Shown one piece after another: positions 26,399 through 35,044 of a stretch of DNA of 64,000 nt (its first letter is position 1; every line of letters begins with the position of its first letter). The stretch spans positions 29,083 through 93,082 of the forward strand of contig CALVWX010000006.1 of the NCBI GenBank assembly GCA_944368215.1, written 5' to 3'. A program made the position numbers and the translations under genes. Below the pieces are notes generated by a model. That model did no database searches. It was not told the DNA's origin and saw only the letters and a list, made by a program, of their open reading frames with translations. Source of the stretch: an uncultured Clostridia bacterium. Lineage in GTDB: Bacteria > Bacillota > Clostridia > Christensenellales > Borkfalkiaceae.

Positions 26399-29300
26399 TT
26401 ATTCTTTGCCTGCAGCAAGCTTCTTGTACTCTTCAAGGCGTTCCTTTGCGGACTCTTCGGTCTTCTCAAAGAGCTGCTGTGCAACGTCTGCGCCCTGAGT
26501 CTTGACAAGGGAGGAGTATCTCGTTTCGCCTGCAAGGAAGGACTGGTAATTGTCGTAGTTGGGTTCCTTGCTGTCGAGCGTGAATACTTCGCCTTCGGGG
26601 TTGTACCTGTAAAGCTGCCAGTAACCGCAGCCAACTGCCGCCTTTTCTTCAAGCTGGCTCTTGGTCATGTTGATGCCGTGGTTGATGCAAGGAGCATAGC
26701 AGATGATGAGCGAAGGTCCGTGGTAAGCTTCTGCTTCGGAGATTGCCTTAAGGAACTGTGCGGGGTTGGAGCCCATAGCGCACTGTGCAACGTATACGTA
26801 ACCGTATGTCTTTGCAATCATGCCGAGGTCCTTCTTCTTGACCCTCTTGCCTGCGGAAGCAAACTTGGCAACCGCGCCGATGTTGGTCGACTTGGAAGCC
26901 TGACCGCCGGTGTTGGAGTAAACTTCGGTGTCGAGGACGAGGATATTTACGTCTTCGCCGGAAGCGAGAACGTGGTCAAGTCCGCCGTAACCGATATCGT
27001 ATGCCCAGCCGTCGCCGCCGAATATCCAGATGGACTTCTTAGCAAGACAGTCTTTGTCGGCGAGGATTTCCTTTACAAGCGCGCTGCATTCTGCGTTGCA
27101 GTTGGTGCAGTCTTCAAGCACTTTAACCAGCTCTTTGGAAGCCTTCTTGCTCTCTTCCCTGTTATTGAAAGCTGCAAGCCATGCTTCGCATGCGGGTTTG
27201 CACGATTCGGAAATTTCTGCAAGCTTTTCAATTTTGCTCTTTACGGCGTTCCTTCTCGTCTCATAAGCGAGGTTGATGCCGTAACCGAATTCTGCGTTAT
27301 CTTCGAAGAGGGAGTTAGCCCATGCGGGGCCGTGACCTTCCTTGTTCTTGGTGTAAGGGCATGTAGGGGAGGAGCCGCCGTAAATCGACGAGCAACCCGT
27401 TGCGTTGGCGATAATCATGTCTTCGCCGAAGAGCTGGGTGATAACTTTTACGTAAGGCGTTTCGCCGCAGCCTGCGCAAGCGCCGGAGAACTCGAAGAGA
27501 GGAGTGCAGAACTGGCAGCCCTTGACGGTCTCTTTCTTGAACTTTGAGGTGTCAACAGCAGGCAGGTCAACTGCATATTCCCAGTTTTCGGCTTCGCCCT
27601 TTTCAAGCGATTCCGCAAGAGGTATCATCTTGATTGCGCCGCCGTCCTTTACGGGGCATACCGTTGCGCACACGCCGCAACCCATGCAGTCGAGGGGAGA
27701 TACCTGCATCTTGTATTCATATCCGGGAAGGCCGATCGCCTTCTTAAGCTGCATCGTGGCGGGCTTTTCCGCGCCTTCCTTTACGAGTGCGGGCCTTAAG
27801 CATGCGTGAGGGCATACGAACGAGCAGGTGCCGCACTGTATGCACTTGTCCTGAATGATTTCGGGAACGAGAACGGCAACGCCGCGCTTTTCGAACTTGG
27901 TCGTGCCGGTGGGAACGTGGCCGTCTGCGTTGAACTGCGAGGACTTGAGCTTGTCGCCCTGAAGGTAGAGGATGGGCTTGATGATTTCCTGATAATATTT
28001 GTCTGCATGGCCTTCAACCATAGCGGCGCCCGTCGTAGCGTTTGCCCACGAAGCGGGAACGTCTATCTTTACAAGGTTGTCGCCTGCGGCGGAATCGATG
28101 GCGTTGTAGTTCATCTGAACGACTGCGTCGCCCTTTCTGCCGAAGGACTTTTTAGCCATGTACTTCATGTATTCGACGGCTTTGTCGTAAGGCATAATCT
28201 GGGGATTTACGCGGAAGAACGCCGACTGCAAAATGGTGTTCGTCCTGCCTTTCAGGCCAAGTTTGCCTGCGATGTGAATAGCGTCGATAACGTAGAGGTT
28301 GATGTGCTTTTTAGCGATATCCTGCTTAACCTTTGCGGGCAGGAATTCTTCAAGCTTTTCAACCGTGGTAGCGTCGGTGTTGATGAGGAAGGTACCGCCT
28401 TCCTTGATATCGCTCGTCATGTCGTATCTCGTGATGTACGAGGGGTTGGAGCACTGAACGAAATCGGCAGAGTCGATGAGGTATTCGCTCTGAATGGGCG
28501 TATCGCCGAAACGGAGGTGGGATACGGTGATACCGCCTGACTTCTTGGAGTCATAGAAGAAGTATGCCTGGGCATGCTTGTCCGTGTGGTCGCCGATTAT
28601 CTTGATGGAGTTCTTGTTTGCGCCTACGGTACCGTCGGAGCCGAGACCGTAGAACTTGCACGAGGTCGAACCTGCGGGAGCCGCGTCGAATTTTTCGGAG
28701 AAATCGAGCGAAGAGTTGGTAACGTCTTCGTAGATACCAATTGTAAAGTGGTTCTTAGGCTGGTCCTTTTCAAGGTTCTTATATACTGCAAGCACCATGG
28801 AAGGGGTGAATTCCTTGGAGCCGAGGCCGTAACGGCCGCCTACTACCTTTATGCCGGTAACGCCCTTTTCAAGCAGAGCCGAGCATACGTCGAGGTAGAG
28901 GGGTTCGCCGAGGGAACCGGGTTCCTTGGTTCTGTCGAGTACGGCAATCTTCTTTGTCGTCTTGGGGATGGCTGCTATGAGCGCGTCGGCGACGAAAGGA
29001 CGGTAAAGTCTTACCTTTACAAGGCCGTACTTCTTGCCCATGGAGTTGAGCTTATTGATGGATTCTTCAATGGTTTCGCATGCGGAACCCATGCATATGA
29101 TAACTTCGGTCGCGTCCTTTGCACCCACATAGTCGAACAGATGATACTTTCTGCCGCACTTTGCGGAAACGACGTCCATCATCTTCTGAACGATTGCGGG
29201 AGCGGCTTCGTAGTAGCTGTTTGCAGTCTCCCTGTTCTGGAAGTAAGTATCGCCGTTCTGTGCGGTACCCTTCTGGATGGGATGCTCGGGGTTTAAAGAG

Positions 29301-29935
29301 CGGCTCTTGAAGTCAGCGATATCGGCGGCAAGGCCTACTTCGTCGCAGATGGCGCGGATTTCGGCATAGTCGTCCGTCTCATCCCAGACGTCGATTTTTG
29401 CAACTTCGTGCGAAGTTCTGAAACCGTCGAAGAAATTTATGAAGGGAACTTTAGCCTTGAGCGTCGAAAGGTGAGCGACGAGCGCGAGATCCATAACTTC
29501 CTGCACGGAAGAATCGCAGAGCATTGCAAAGCCCGTCTGGCGGCAAGCCATAACGTCGGAATGGTCGCCGAAGATGTTAAGCGAGTGGGCAGCCAGGGCG
29601 CGCGCCGAAACGTGCATAACCATGGGCAGCAACTCGCCTGAAATCTTGTACATGTTGGGAATCATCAAAAGAAGACCCTGCGAAGCGGTGTAGGTGGTGG
29701 TAAGGGCGCCTGCGGAAAGCGAGCCGTGAACGGCGCCTGCAGCGCCGCCTTCGGACTGCATTTCAGCAATCTTTACCTTCTGGCCCCACATGTTTGTTCT
29801 GCCACCCGTAGCCCATTCGTCCGCAATCTCCGCCATGGGAGAAGAGGGGGTGATGGGATAAATTGCGGCTACTTCTGAAAAAGCATACGCAACGTGGCTG
29901 GCGGCGGTATTGCCGTCGATAGTCAGTTTTTTCAT
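26399..29935 (-). CDS. nifJ: Pyruvate:ferredoxin (flavodoxin) oxidoreductase
   Basis: 1178 residues, full length for the single-chain enzyme. Domain order: N-terminal TPP domain (YPITPSSPMAEIADEWATGGRTN), gamma-type domain with VKVRLYRPF, a ferredoxin domain with two 4Fe-4S motifs (CIQCGTCSFVCPHAC and CMGCGVCATVCPVK), and the C-terminal TPP-binding domain (GCSSIYGGSSPTCPYT and GGDGWAYDIGYGGLDHVLASG). It oxidises pyruvate to acetyl-CoA and CO2 and reduces ferredoxin, the central step of anaerobic clostridial metabolism. The ATG at 29935 fits GGAGG 7 bases upstream; the TTG one codon earlier is too close. Confidence 0.97.
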   Translation of the reverse strand: MKKLTIDGNTAASHVAYAFSEVAAIYPITPSSPMAEIADEWATGGRTNMWGQKVKIAEMQSEGGAAGAVHGSLSAGALTTTYTASQGLLLMIPNMYKISGELLPMVMHVSARALAAHSLNIFGDHSDVMACRQTGFAMLCDSSVQEVMDLALVAHLSTLKAKVPFINFFDGFRTSHEVAKIDVWDETDDYAEIRAICDEVGLAADIADFKSRSLNPEHPIQKGTAQNGDTYFQNRETANSYYEAAPAIVQKMMDVVSAKCGRKYHLFDYVGAKDATEVIICMGSACETIEESINKLNSMGKKYGLVKVRLYRPFVADALIAAIPKTTKKIAVLDRTKEPGSLGEPLYLDVCSALLEKGVTGIKVVGGRYGLGSKEFTPSMVLAVYKNLEKDQPKNHFTIGIYEDVTNSSLDFSEKFDAAPAGSTSCKFYGLGSDGTVGANKNSIKIIGDHTDKHAQAYFFYDSKKSGGITVSHLRFGDTPIQSEYLIDSADFVQCSNPSYITRYDMTSDIKEGGTFLINTDATTVEKLEEFLPAKVKQDIAKKHINLYVIDAIHIAGKLGLKGRTNTILQSAFFRVNPQIMPYDKAVEYMKYMAKKSFGRKGDAVVQMNYNAIDSAAGDNLVKIDVPASWANATTGAAMVEGHADKYYQEIIKPILYLQGDKLKSSQFNADGHVPTGTTKFEKRGVAVLVPEIIQDKCIQCGTCSFVCPHACLRPALVKEGAEKPATMQLKKAIGLPGYEYKMQVSPLDCMGCGVCATVCPVKDGGAIKMIPLAESLEKGEAENWEYAVDLPAVDTSKFKKETVKGCQFCTPLFEFSGACAGCGETPYVKVITQLFGEDMIIANATGCSSIYGGSSPTCPYTKNKEGHGPAWANSLFEDNAEFGYGINLAYETRRNAVKSKIEKLAEISESCKPACEAWLAAFNNREESKKASKELVKVLEDCTNCNAECSALVKEILADKDCLAKKSIWIFGGDGWAYDIGYGGLDHVLASGEDVNILVLDTEVYSNTGGQASKSTNIGAVAKFASAGKRVKKKDLGMIAKTYGYVYVAQCAMGSNPAQFLKAISEAEAYHGPSLIICYAPCINHGINMTKSQLEEKAAVGCGYWQLYRYNPEGEVFTLDSKEPNYDNYQSFLAGETRYSSLVKTQGADVAQQLFEKTEESAKERLEEYKKLAAGKE

Positions 29936-30087
29936 CAAGAAACCTCCGGATAATGTATTAATAGATTAATGTGATTTCAAAAATGTGATTTCAAACACTC
30001 CCAAAAAGCGCGGCTCCCGTGCGGGGATGCGGCAAAATCGGCGCTTACGGGCGCACTTTTCCCTTACCGCAACTTTTTTACGCTATA

Positions 30088-30116
30088 ATTATAAAACACG
30101 TTGTGTTAATTGTCAA
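30088..30116 (-). promoter_or_regulatory. Sigma-A promoter of nifJ, with a palindrome in the spacer
   Basis: On the minus strand: TTGACA (30116-30111), a 17-base spacer and TATAAT (30093-30088). The perfect palindrome AACACGTTGTGTT (30095-30107) lies inside the spacer and could be a regulator site. The transcript would have a leader of about 145 bases. Confidence 0.75.
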
Positions 30117-30238
30117 CAGCAAAGTGTAAAAAAATATGCAATAAATTATCAAATAAATTTATGTTTCCGCCACGCATGTAACCCGCCCGCTTCATCGTTG
30201 TCCGCAAGATTGGCATGGCATAGTGCGGCGGTAAGAAT

Positions 30239-30334
30239 GCGGAGCAAAGATGCAACGGTACGTTGCCCGCCGCAGAACCGGCCGGCTTTATTATATATGC
30301 TCGATTGCGGGGCACAGATGCAACGGTACGTTGC
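30239..30334. repeat. 28-bp direct repeat, two copies, each with a 15-bp palindrome
   Basis: The copies at 30239-30266 and 30307-30334 differ at two positions. Each ends in the palindrome GCAACGGTACGTTGC (30252-30266 and 30320-30334). The centres are 68 bp apart, and both lie between the divergent nifJ and ecf promoters. They are candidate regulator binding sites. Confidence 0.65.
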
Positions 30335-30375
30335 AAATTTTTATCGCGCTTTCACATTTTTATGAGCATAATTTG

Positions 30376-30404
30376 TTGTTAAAACTTCTTTAATTTGTTA
30401 TAAT
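30376..30404 (+). promoter_or_regulatory. Promoter of the ecf-truA operon
   Basis: TTGTTA (30376-30381), a 17-base spacer and TATAAT (30399-30404), 30 bases before the ATG. Confidence 0.75.
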
Positions 30405-30433
30405 TTGGAAGAATAAAGCAAAAGGAAGAAAAA

Positions 30434-32296
30434 ATGTCTCAACTTTCCGTTGCGGAAAATACCCTATCGCAAGAGGATTTTACCGCCCTATCATTCAATA
30501 ACGTAAAGTTCTGGTACCCCGACGCCGAAAAACCCGCCGTCAACGGCGTCTCGTTTTCGGTAAATAAGGGCGAATTTGTCTCCATAATCGGCCATAACGG
30601 TTCGGGCAAATCTACGCTCGCCCGCCTCGTTTGCGGCCTTTTGCAGGCCGACGAAGGCAGTATAAATGTGTGGGGGCTCGACCCTTCCGAACAGAAAAAC
30701 GTCTTCGAAGTCCGCCGCCACACCGGCATCGTCTTTCAGAATCCCGACAATCAGATGGTCGCCTCGATAGTCGAAGACGACGTCGCTTTCGGCCCCGAAA
30801 ATTTAGGCGTCGGCAGGGAGGAGATAGGCCGCCGCATAGACTGGGCTCTTTCCGCCGTCGGCATGACCGAATACCGCCATTCCACGCCCACAAGGCTTTC
30901 GGGCGGACAAAAACAGCGCATAGCCGTCGCGGGCGTGCTGGCAATCCGCCCCGATATTCTTATACTCGACGAATCCACCGCCATGCTCGACCCCAAGGGC
31001 CGCAGGGAGGTTATCGACGTCGTCCGCCGCCTCAACAAGGAAGAGGGCATGACCATTCTGCTCATCACCCACTTCATGGAAGAAGCGCTCCTCGCCGACC
31101 GCACTATAGTCATGAACCGCGGCGAAATTGTAATGCAGGGCGCGCCCCGCGATATATTTGAAAACGGCGAGGCGCTTTTAACCTATAATCTCTGCCTGCC
31201 CGAAATTATCAATATCGAAAACACTTTAAAGACCGCGGGCATAGAAACTCCCCCTTGCCTCTATCCCGAAGAGCTCGCCGAACACATTGCCGCGTGCGCG
31301 AAGGAGAGGGGATTGGACGCCGTATCCTCGCCCCGCCTCGCACCATCCGACGGGGAAAAGAGGGGACCTTGGGATATAGACATCCGCGGCTTGACGTATA
31401 CCTATTCTGCAAAATCCCCCTTCGCTTCCAAGGCCTTGAAGGGCGTCAGCCTGCACATAGGCGACGGCGAATTTTTCGGCATAATCGGCCACACGGGCAG
31501 CGGCAAATCGACGCTCATCCAGCATTTAAATGCTTTAATCAAACTGCCGCAGGCGCAGAAAAAGTACAAGCCCCCCAAGGTCAAAAAGGGGCAAATACCC
31601 ACTACTATGCCGCAGTTAACCGTTGGCGAATACGACCTTGCTGATAAAAAATGCAACTTTTTGTCCCTCCGCGCCGACGTCGGCATGGTCTTCCAGTATC
31701 CCGAATATCAGCTCTTCGCCGAAACGGTGGAAGAGGACGTGGCCTTCGGGTTGAAAAATTTCTATAAAGATTTAAAAGAAGAGGAGGTAAAGGAGCGCGT
31801 ATATGCCGCGTTGACGGCCGTAGGTCTCGACCCGAAAGAAGTGGCGGAAAAATCCCCCTTCGATTTATCGGGCGGTCAGAAAAGGCGCGTCGCCATAGCC
31901 GGCGTAATCGTCACCCGCCCCAAAATTCTCGTCCTCGACGAACCCGCCGCGGGCCTGGATCCCCTCGGCAAAAAGGAGATAATGGAGCTTTTGCACAAGC
32001 TTCACTCCGAGTGGTGCCGCACGGTAATAATCGTCTCGCACGACATGGACGAAATAGCCTGCAACTGCACGCGCGCCTGCGTCGTTTCGGACGGCGTCAT
32101 CTTCGACTGCGCCGCCCCGCACGAGCTTTTTGCCCGCGCGGACGAACTCGTCTCTCTCGGTCTCGACGTGCCTTTGACGGCCAAAATCTGCCGCGCACTC
32201 AAAAATTACGGCATAGACATAGACTGCGACTATACGCCCGAAGGCTTTTCGCAGGCGGTAATACAGGCTTTCGAAGGGGGTGAGCGCAATGCTTAA
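30434..32296 (+). CDS. Energy-coupling factor transporter ATPase, fused EcfA1-EcfA2
   Basis: 620 residues: two ABC ATPase domains in one chain, where most Firmicutes have two separate genes of about 280 codons. Domain 1: Walker A GHNGSGKST at 53-61, Q-loop VFQNPDNQMVA, signature LSGGQ at 155-159, Walker B ILILDES at 175-181. Domain 2: Walker A GHTGSGKST near 352-360, LSGGQ near 478-482, Walker B ILVLDEP. Between Walker A and the Q-loop, domain 2 has an insert of about 40 residues rich in Lys and Pro (KYKPPKVKKGQIPTT). It powers uptake of vitamins through EcfT and separate S components, none of which are in the window. Confidence 0.93.
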   Translation: MSQLSVAENTLSQEDFTALSFNNVKFWYPDAEKPAVNGVSFSVNKGEFVSIIGHNGSGKSTLARLVCGLLQADEGSINVWGLDPSEQKNVFEVRRHTGIVFQNPDNQMVASIVEDDVAFGPENLGVGREEIGRRIDWALSAVGMTEYRHSTPTRLSGGQKQRIAVAGVLAIRPDILILDESTAMLDPKGRREVIDVVRRLNKEEGMTILLITHFMEEALLADRTIVMNRGEIVMQGAPRDIFENGEALLTYNLCLPEIINIENTLKTAGIETPPCLYPEELAEHIAACAKERGLDAVSSPRLAPSDGEKRGPWDIDIRGLTYTYSAKSPFASKALKGVSLHIGDGEFFGIIGHTGSGKSTLIQHLNALIKLPQAQKKYKPPKVKKGQIPTTMPQLTVGEYDLADKKCNFLSLRADVGMVFQYPEYQLFAETVEEDVAFGLKNFYKDLKEEEVKERVYAALTAVGLDPKEVAEKSPFDLSGGQKRRVAIAGVIVTRPKILVLDEPAAGLDPLGKKEIMELLHKLHSEWCRTVIIVSHDMDEIACNCTRACVVSDGVIFDCAAPHELFARADELVSLGLDVPLTAKICRALKNYGIDIDCDYTPEGFSQAVIQAFEGGERNA

Positions 32297-33134
32297 CGAC
32301 GTAACTTTCGGCCAGTATTATCCCGCACAGTCCTTCGCGCACAAGCTCGACCCCCGCCTCAAGCTTTTAATGCTCATCGCGTATATCGTCGCGCTGTTCA
32401 TCGCCGATACCTTCTACGGCCTCGCGCTGTGCGCCGTGTTCATAGTAGTCGCAACGCTCGTCTCGCGCGTGCCCTTCGGTTCGGTGCTGCGCTCGGTAAA
32501 GGGCATCGTCTTTCTTCTCGTGTTCACGTCCCTTTTAAACCTCTTTCTGCACGGCGGCGACCATCTGCTCGTCGAGTGGGGCATAATACACATCTATCTC
32601 GAAGGCGTGCTCTTCGCAGTCTTTTTAATGTTCAGGCTGATATTCCTCGTGCTCGGCTCGGCGCTTCTCACGCTTACGACAACGCCGGTCAGCCTTACGG
32701 ACGGCCTCGAAAGCCTGTTAAAACCTTTAACTTTCATCAAATTCCCCGTTCACGCGCTCGCGCTCATAATGTCCATAGCCTTAAGGTTCATTCCAACGCT
32801 GATGGACGAAACCAACCGCATAATCGCCGCTCAGAAGGCGAGGGGCGCAGACTTCGAAACGGGCAACATAATAAAGCGTGTAAAGGCCATAATACCCATT
32901 CTGATACCCCTTCTTATAAGCGCCTTCCGCCGCGCGGAAGAGCTGGGCGACGCCATGGACGCGCGCTGTTACACAAACTCGCCCCACCGCACAAAATACA
33001 AAAAATTAATGTTCGGCTGGCGCGACCTCGTAGCCGCGCTCGTCGCCGCCGCGCTGATAGCGGGAGTAGTGCTCTTCAATATCTACGCATACGATATCTT
33101 CCCCGCGGCTTATCAGTATGTGGTGATTTTATGA
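32289..33134 (+). CDS. ecfT: Energy-coupling factor transmembrane protein EcfT
   Basis: 281 residues. It starts with the typical YYPAQSFAHKLDPRLKLL and has about five membrane helices. The two ATPase-coupling motifs are QKARGAD and AMDARCY; the second has Cys where the textbook motif has Gly. The ATG at 32289 is chosen because GGGGGTGA precedes it by about 6 bases; the frame-open GTG at 32280 lies inside that site. The start overlaps the end of the ATPase gene by 8 bases, and truA overlaps its stop. Confidence 0.93.
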   Translation: MLNDVTFGQYYPAQSFAHKLDPRLKLLMLIAYIVALFIADTFYGLALCAVFIVVATLVSRVPFGSVLRSVKGIVFLLVFTSLLNLFLHGGDHLLVEWGIIHIYLEGVLFAVFLMFRLIFLVLGSALLTLTTTPVSLTDGLESLLKPLTFIKFPVHALALIMSIALRFIPTLMDETNRIIAAQKARGADFETGNIIKRVKAIIPILIPLLISAFRRAEELGDAMDARCYTNSPHRTKYKKLMFGWRDLVAALVAAALIAGVVLFNIYAYDIFPAAYQYVVIL

Positions 33135-33931
33135 GATACGCATTAAAAGTCGCCTACGACGGCACAGATTTTTGTGGCTGGCAGGTTCAGGCAAACGGCG
33201 TATCCGTCCAGCAGACGCTTTCAAACGCGGCCAAAGCCGCCTTCGGCGAAGACGTGATTTTTACCGCCAGCGGCCGCACGGACAGCGGCGTTCACGCCCT
33301 CGGCCAGGTCTGTCATGCCGATATTTCGGCCAACATTCCCGCCGACCGCCTCGCCGACGCGCTCAACTGCCATCTGCCGCAATCGGTTGCCGTGCTCGCT
33401 TCTGCCGCCGCGCCCAAAGGCTTCGACGCCAACCGCTCGGCCAAGAAAAAAACTTACGTCTACAGCATGTATTTTTCGCCCCGCCGCAACCCGCTTAAGG
33501 ACAGGTATTCGGTGCATATCAAGGGGGCAATCAATATTCCCGCCCTCAGGGAGGCGGCTTCGCTCTTCGTCGGCGAACACGATTTCAAAGCCTATTGCGC
33601 TTCGCGCTCGCAGGTAAAAACTACAGTCCGCACCGTATTTTCGGTCAATGTTTCGGGCGAGGGGGAGGACGTGAAAATAGAAGTCTGCGGCGGCGGCTTT
33701 TTATATAACATGGTGCGCACCATGGTGGGAACCATGCTCGGTTATGCTTTCGGCAGGCTTTCGTGCGAAGATATAATAAATTCGCTCCAAACGCGCAACC
33801 GCGGCCTCGTCGGCAAAACCATGCCCGCGCGCGGCCTCATGCTCAAGGAAGTCGATTACGGCATCGATCTTTTCGACGGGCAGCCCTCCTGCAAAAGCGC
33901 CTTCCCGGCCACGCAAAACGACGGACAATAA
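33131..33931 (+). CDS. truA: tRNA pseudouridine(38-40) synthase
   Basis: 266 residues. The start RYALKVAYDGTDFCGWQVQ and the catalytic Asp51 in SGRTDSGVHALGQ are canonical; VCGGGFLYNMVRTMVGTML is the second conserved block. It makes pseudouridine at positions 38-40 of tRNA. The ATG overlaps the ecfT stop (ATGA). The order ecfA-ecfT-truA is the conserved Firmicutes arrangement. Confidence 0.96.
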   Translation: MRYALKVAYDGTDFCGWQVQANGVSVQQTLSNAAKAAFGEDVIFTASGRTDSGVHALGQVCHADISANIPADRLADALNCHLPQSVAVLASAAAPKGFDANRSAKKKTYVYSMYFSPRRNPLKDRYSVHIKGAINIPALREAASLFVGEHDFKAYCASRSQVKTTVRTVFSVNVSGEGEDVKIEVCGGGFLYNMVRTMVGTMLGYAFGRLSCEDIINSLQTRNRGLVGKTMPARGLMLKEVDYGIDLFDGQPSCKSAFPATQNDGQ

Positions 33932-34017
33932 ATTTTACTAAAATTTCACATAGTTATTTCACGCTTGCTATAATCAATTCCTATAATATTGTCACAAGGC
34001 AATAGAGAGAGTTTTAT

Positions 34018-34923
34018 ATGGATTTCTTTGAATTATTGAATTACGCAGATTTGTTTACGCCTTACGGCTCCAGCCCGTTCGACGCGCTGTGGATAAGCCT
34101 GACCATAGCGGGCGCGCTTTTCGTCATATTTTATGTGCTCGAAGCCATCGCGCTGTGGACCATATCGGGCAGAGAGGGATACAAGCACAGATGGATGTCC
34201 TTCATTCCCTTCTTCAACACCTATTATATAGGCGTCGTCTCCGATAAAAACAGGTTCTATAATCTTCCTTCCAAGGGCGTGTCGCTCGCGCTTGCGATTA
34301 TCGAATTGCTGCTCGTCGCGGGTTACATTCTCTATTATTCCATCGCGGGAATAGTGTTTGCGGGCGGACTTTACGACGTAATCACGCAGACAAGTTCTAT
34401 CACAGGGCAGACAATAGTAATCGGCTATCAGTCGTCGGGCGTCATCTCCGGCACTTGGATAGGCTGGATTTTCGATTATCTCGATATCTATATCCTACAG
34501 TGGTTCAACCTCGTATATCTTCTCCTTAACGTGCTCGTCGTCATTTCCTTCTTTCAGACGTATGCCTGCCGCAGATACGTTCTCATGTCCCTCGGCGCGG
34601 TCATCTTCCCCATAAAGGGTATACTCATGTTTGCCGTCCGCAACAACACGGGCATGAACTACCGCGATTACGTGCGCGGCGAACAGCGCAGGCGATACGA
34701 AATGTACCAGCAGTACTCCAACCAGAACGGCGGCAATCCCTACGGCGGTTACAATCCCTACAACGGCAGACCGACGCCGCCCCCTTCGGACGGCAAACCT
34801 TACGAAGGCTCTTCGGCCCCTTCCGGTTCTGATGAAGACCCGTTCGGCGGGTTCGGCGCGTCGGACGGCGGCAAATCTTCCAAGTCGCAACCCGACGACC
34901 CCTTCGACGAATTCAAAAATTAA
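34018..34923 (+). CDS. Membrane protein with disordered Gly/Pro/Asn-rich tail
   Basis: 301 residues, not assigned to a family. About five membrane helices lie in the first 205 residues (for example LWISLTIAGALFVIFYVLEAIALW at about 25-48). A cytosolic tail follows, with a basic YVRGEQRRRYEMYQQY segment and then repeated NPYGGYNPYNG, Pro, Ser and Asp-rich sequence that is probably unstructured. It stands alone, with TATAAT boxes at 33969 and 33982 upstream and a terminator downstream. Confidence 0.75.
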   Translation: MDFFELLNYADLFTPYGSSPFDALWISLTIAGALFVIFYVLEAIALWTISGREGYKHRWMSFIPFFNTYYIGVVSDKNRFYNLPSKGVSLALAIIELLLVAGYILYYSIAGIVFAGGLYDVITQTSSITGQTIVIGYQSSGVISGTWIGWIFDYLDIYILQWFNLVYLLLNVLVVISFFQTYACRRYVLMSLGAVIFPIKGILMFAVRNNTGMNYRDYVRGEQRRRYEMYQQYSNQNGGNPYGGYNPYNGRPTPPPSDGKPYEGSSAPSGSDEDPFGGFGASDGGKSSKSQPDDPFDEFKN

Positions 34924-34936
34924 TATTTACAGCATT

Positions 34937-34963
34937 CAAACGGCGCAAACGCGCCGTTTTTTA
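34937..34963 (+). terminator. Intrinsic terminator
   Basis: Arms AAACGGCGC and GCGCCGTTT followed by TTTTA. Confidence 0.85.
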
Positions 34964-34964
34964 T

Positions 34965-34993
34965 TTGCCTTGAGGCATGCAATATGTTATACT
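34965..34993 (+). promoter_or_regulatory. Promoter of mnmE
   Basis: TTGCCT (34965-34970), a 17-base spacer and TATACT (34988-34993), about 50 bases before the ATG. Confidence 0.6.
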
Positions 34994-35044
34994 TTAGGTA
35001 TAAGCTCAGATTATACATACATTAACCGAGGCAATCATAAAGCT

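Noticed and set aside
26252-29296. Long open frames on the plus strand opposite nifJ (up to 431 codons)
   Set aside because: They lie antisense to a fully conserved enzyme, have unlikely amino-acid composition and no ribosome binding sites; they are by-products of the codon use of nifJ.
32429-33130. N-terminal extension of truA by 234 codons
   Set aside because: It lies in an alternative frame of ecfT; the truA homology begins at the ATG overlapping the ecfT stop.
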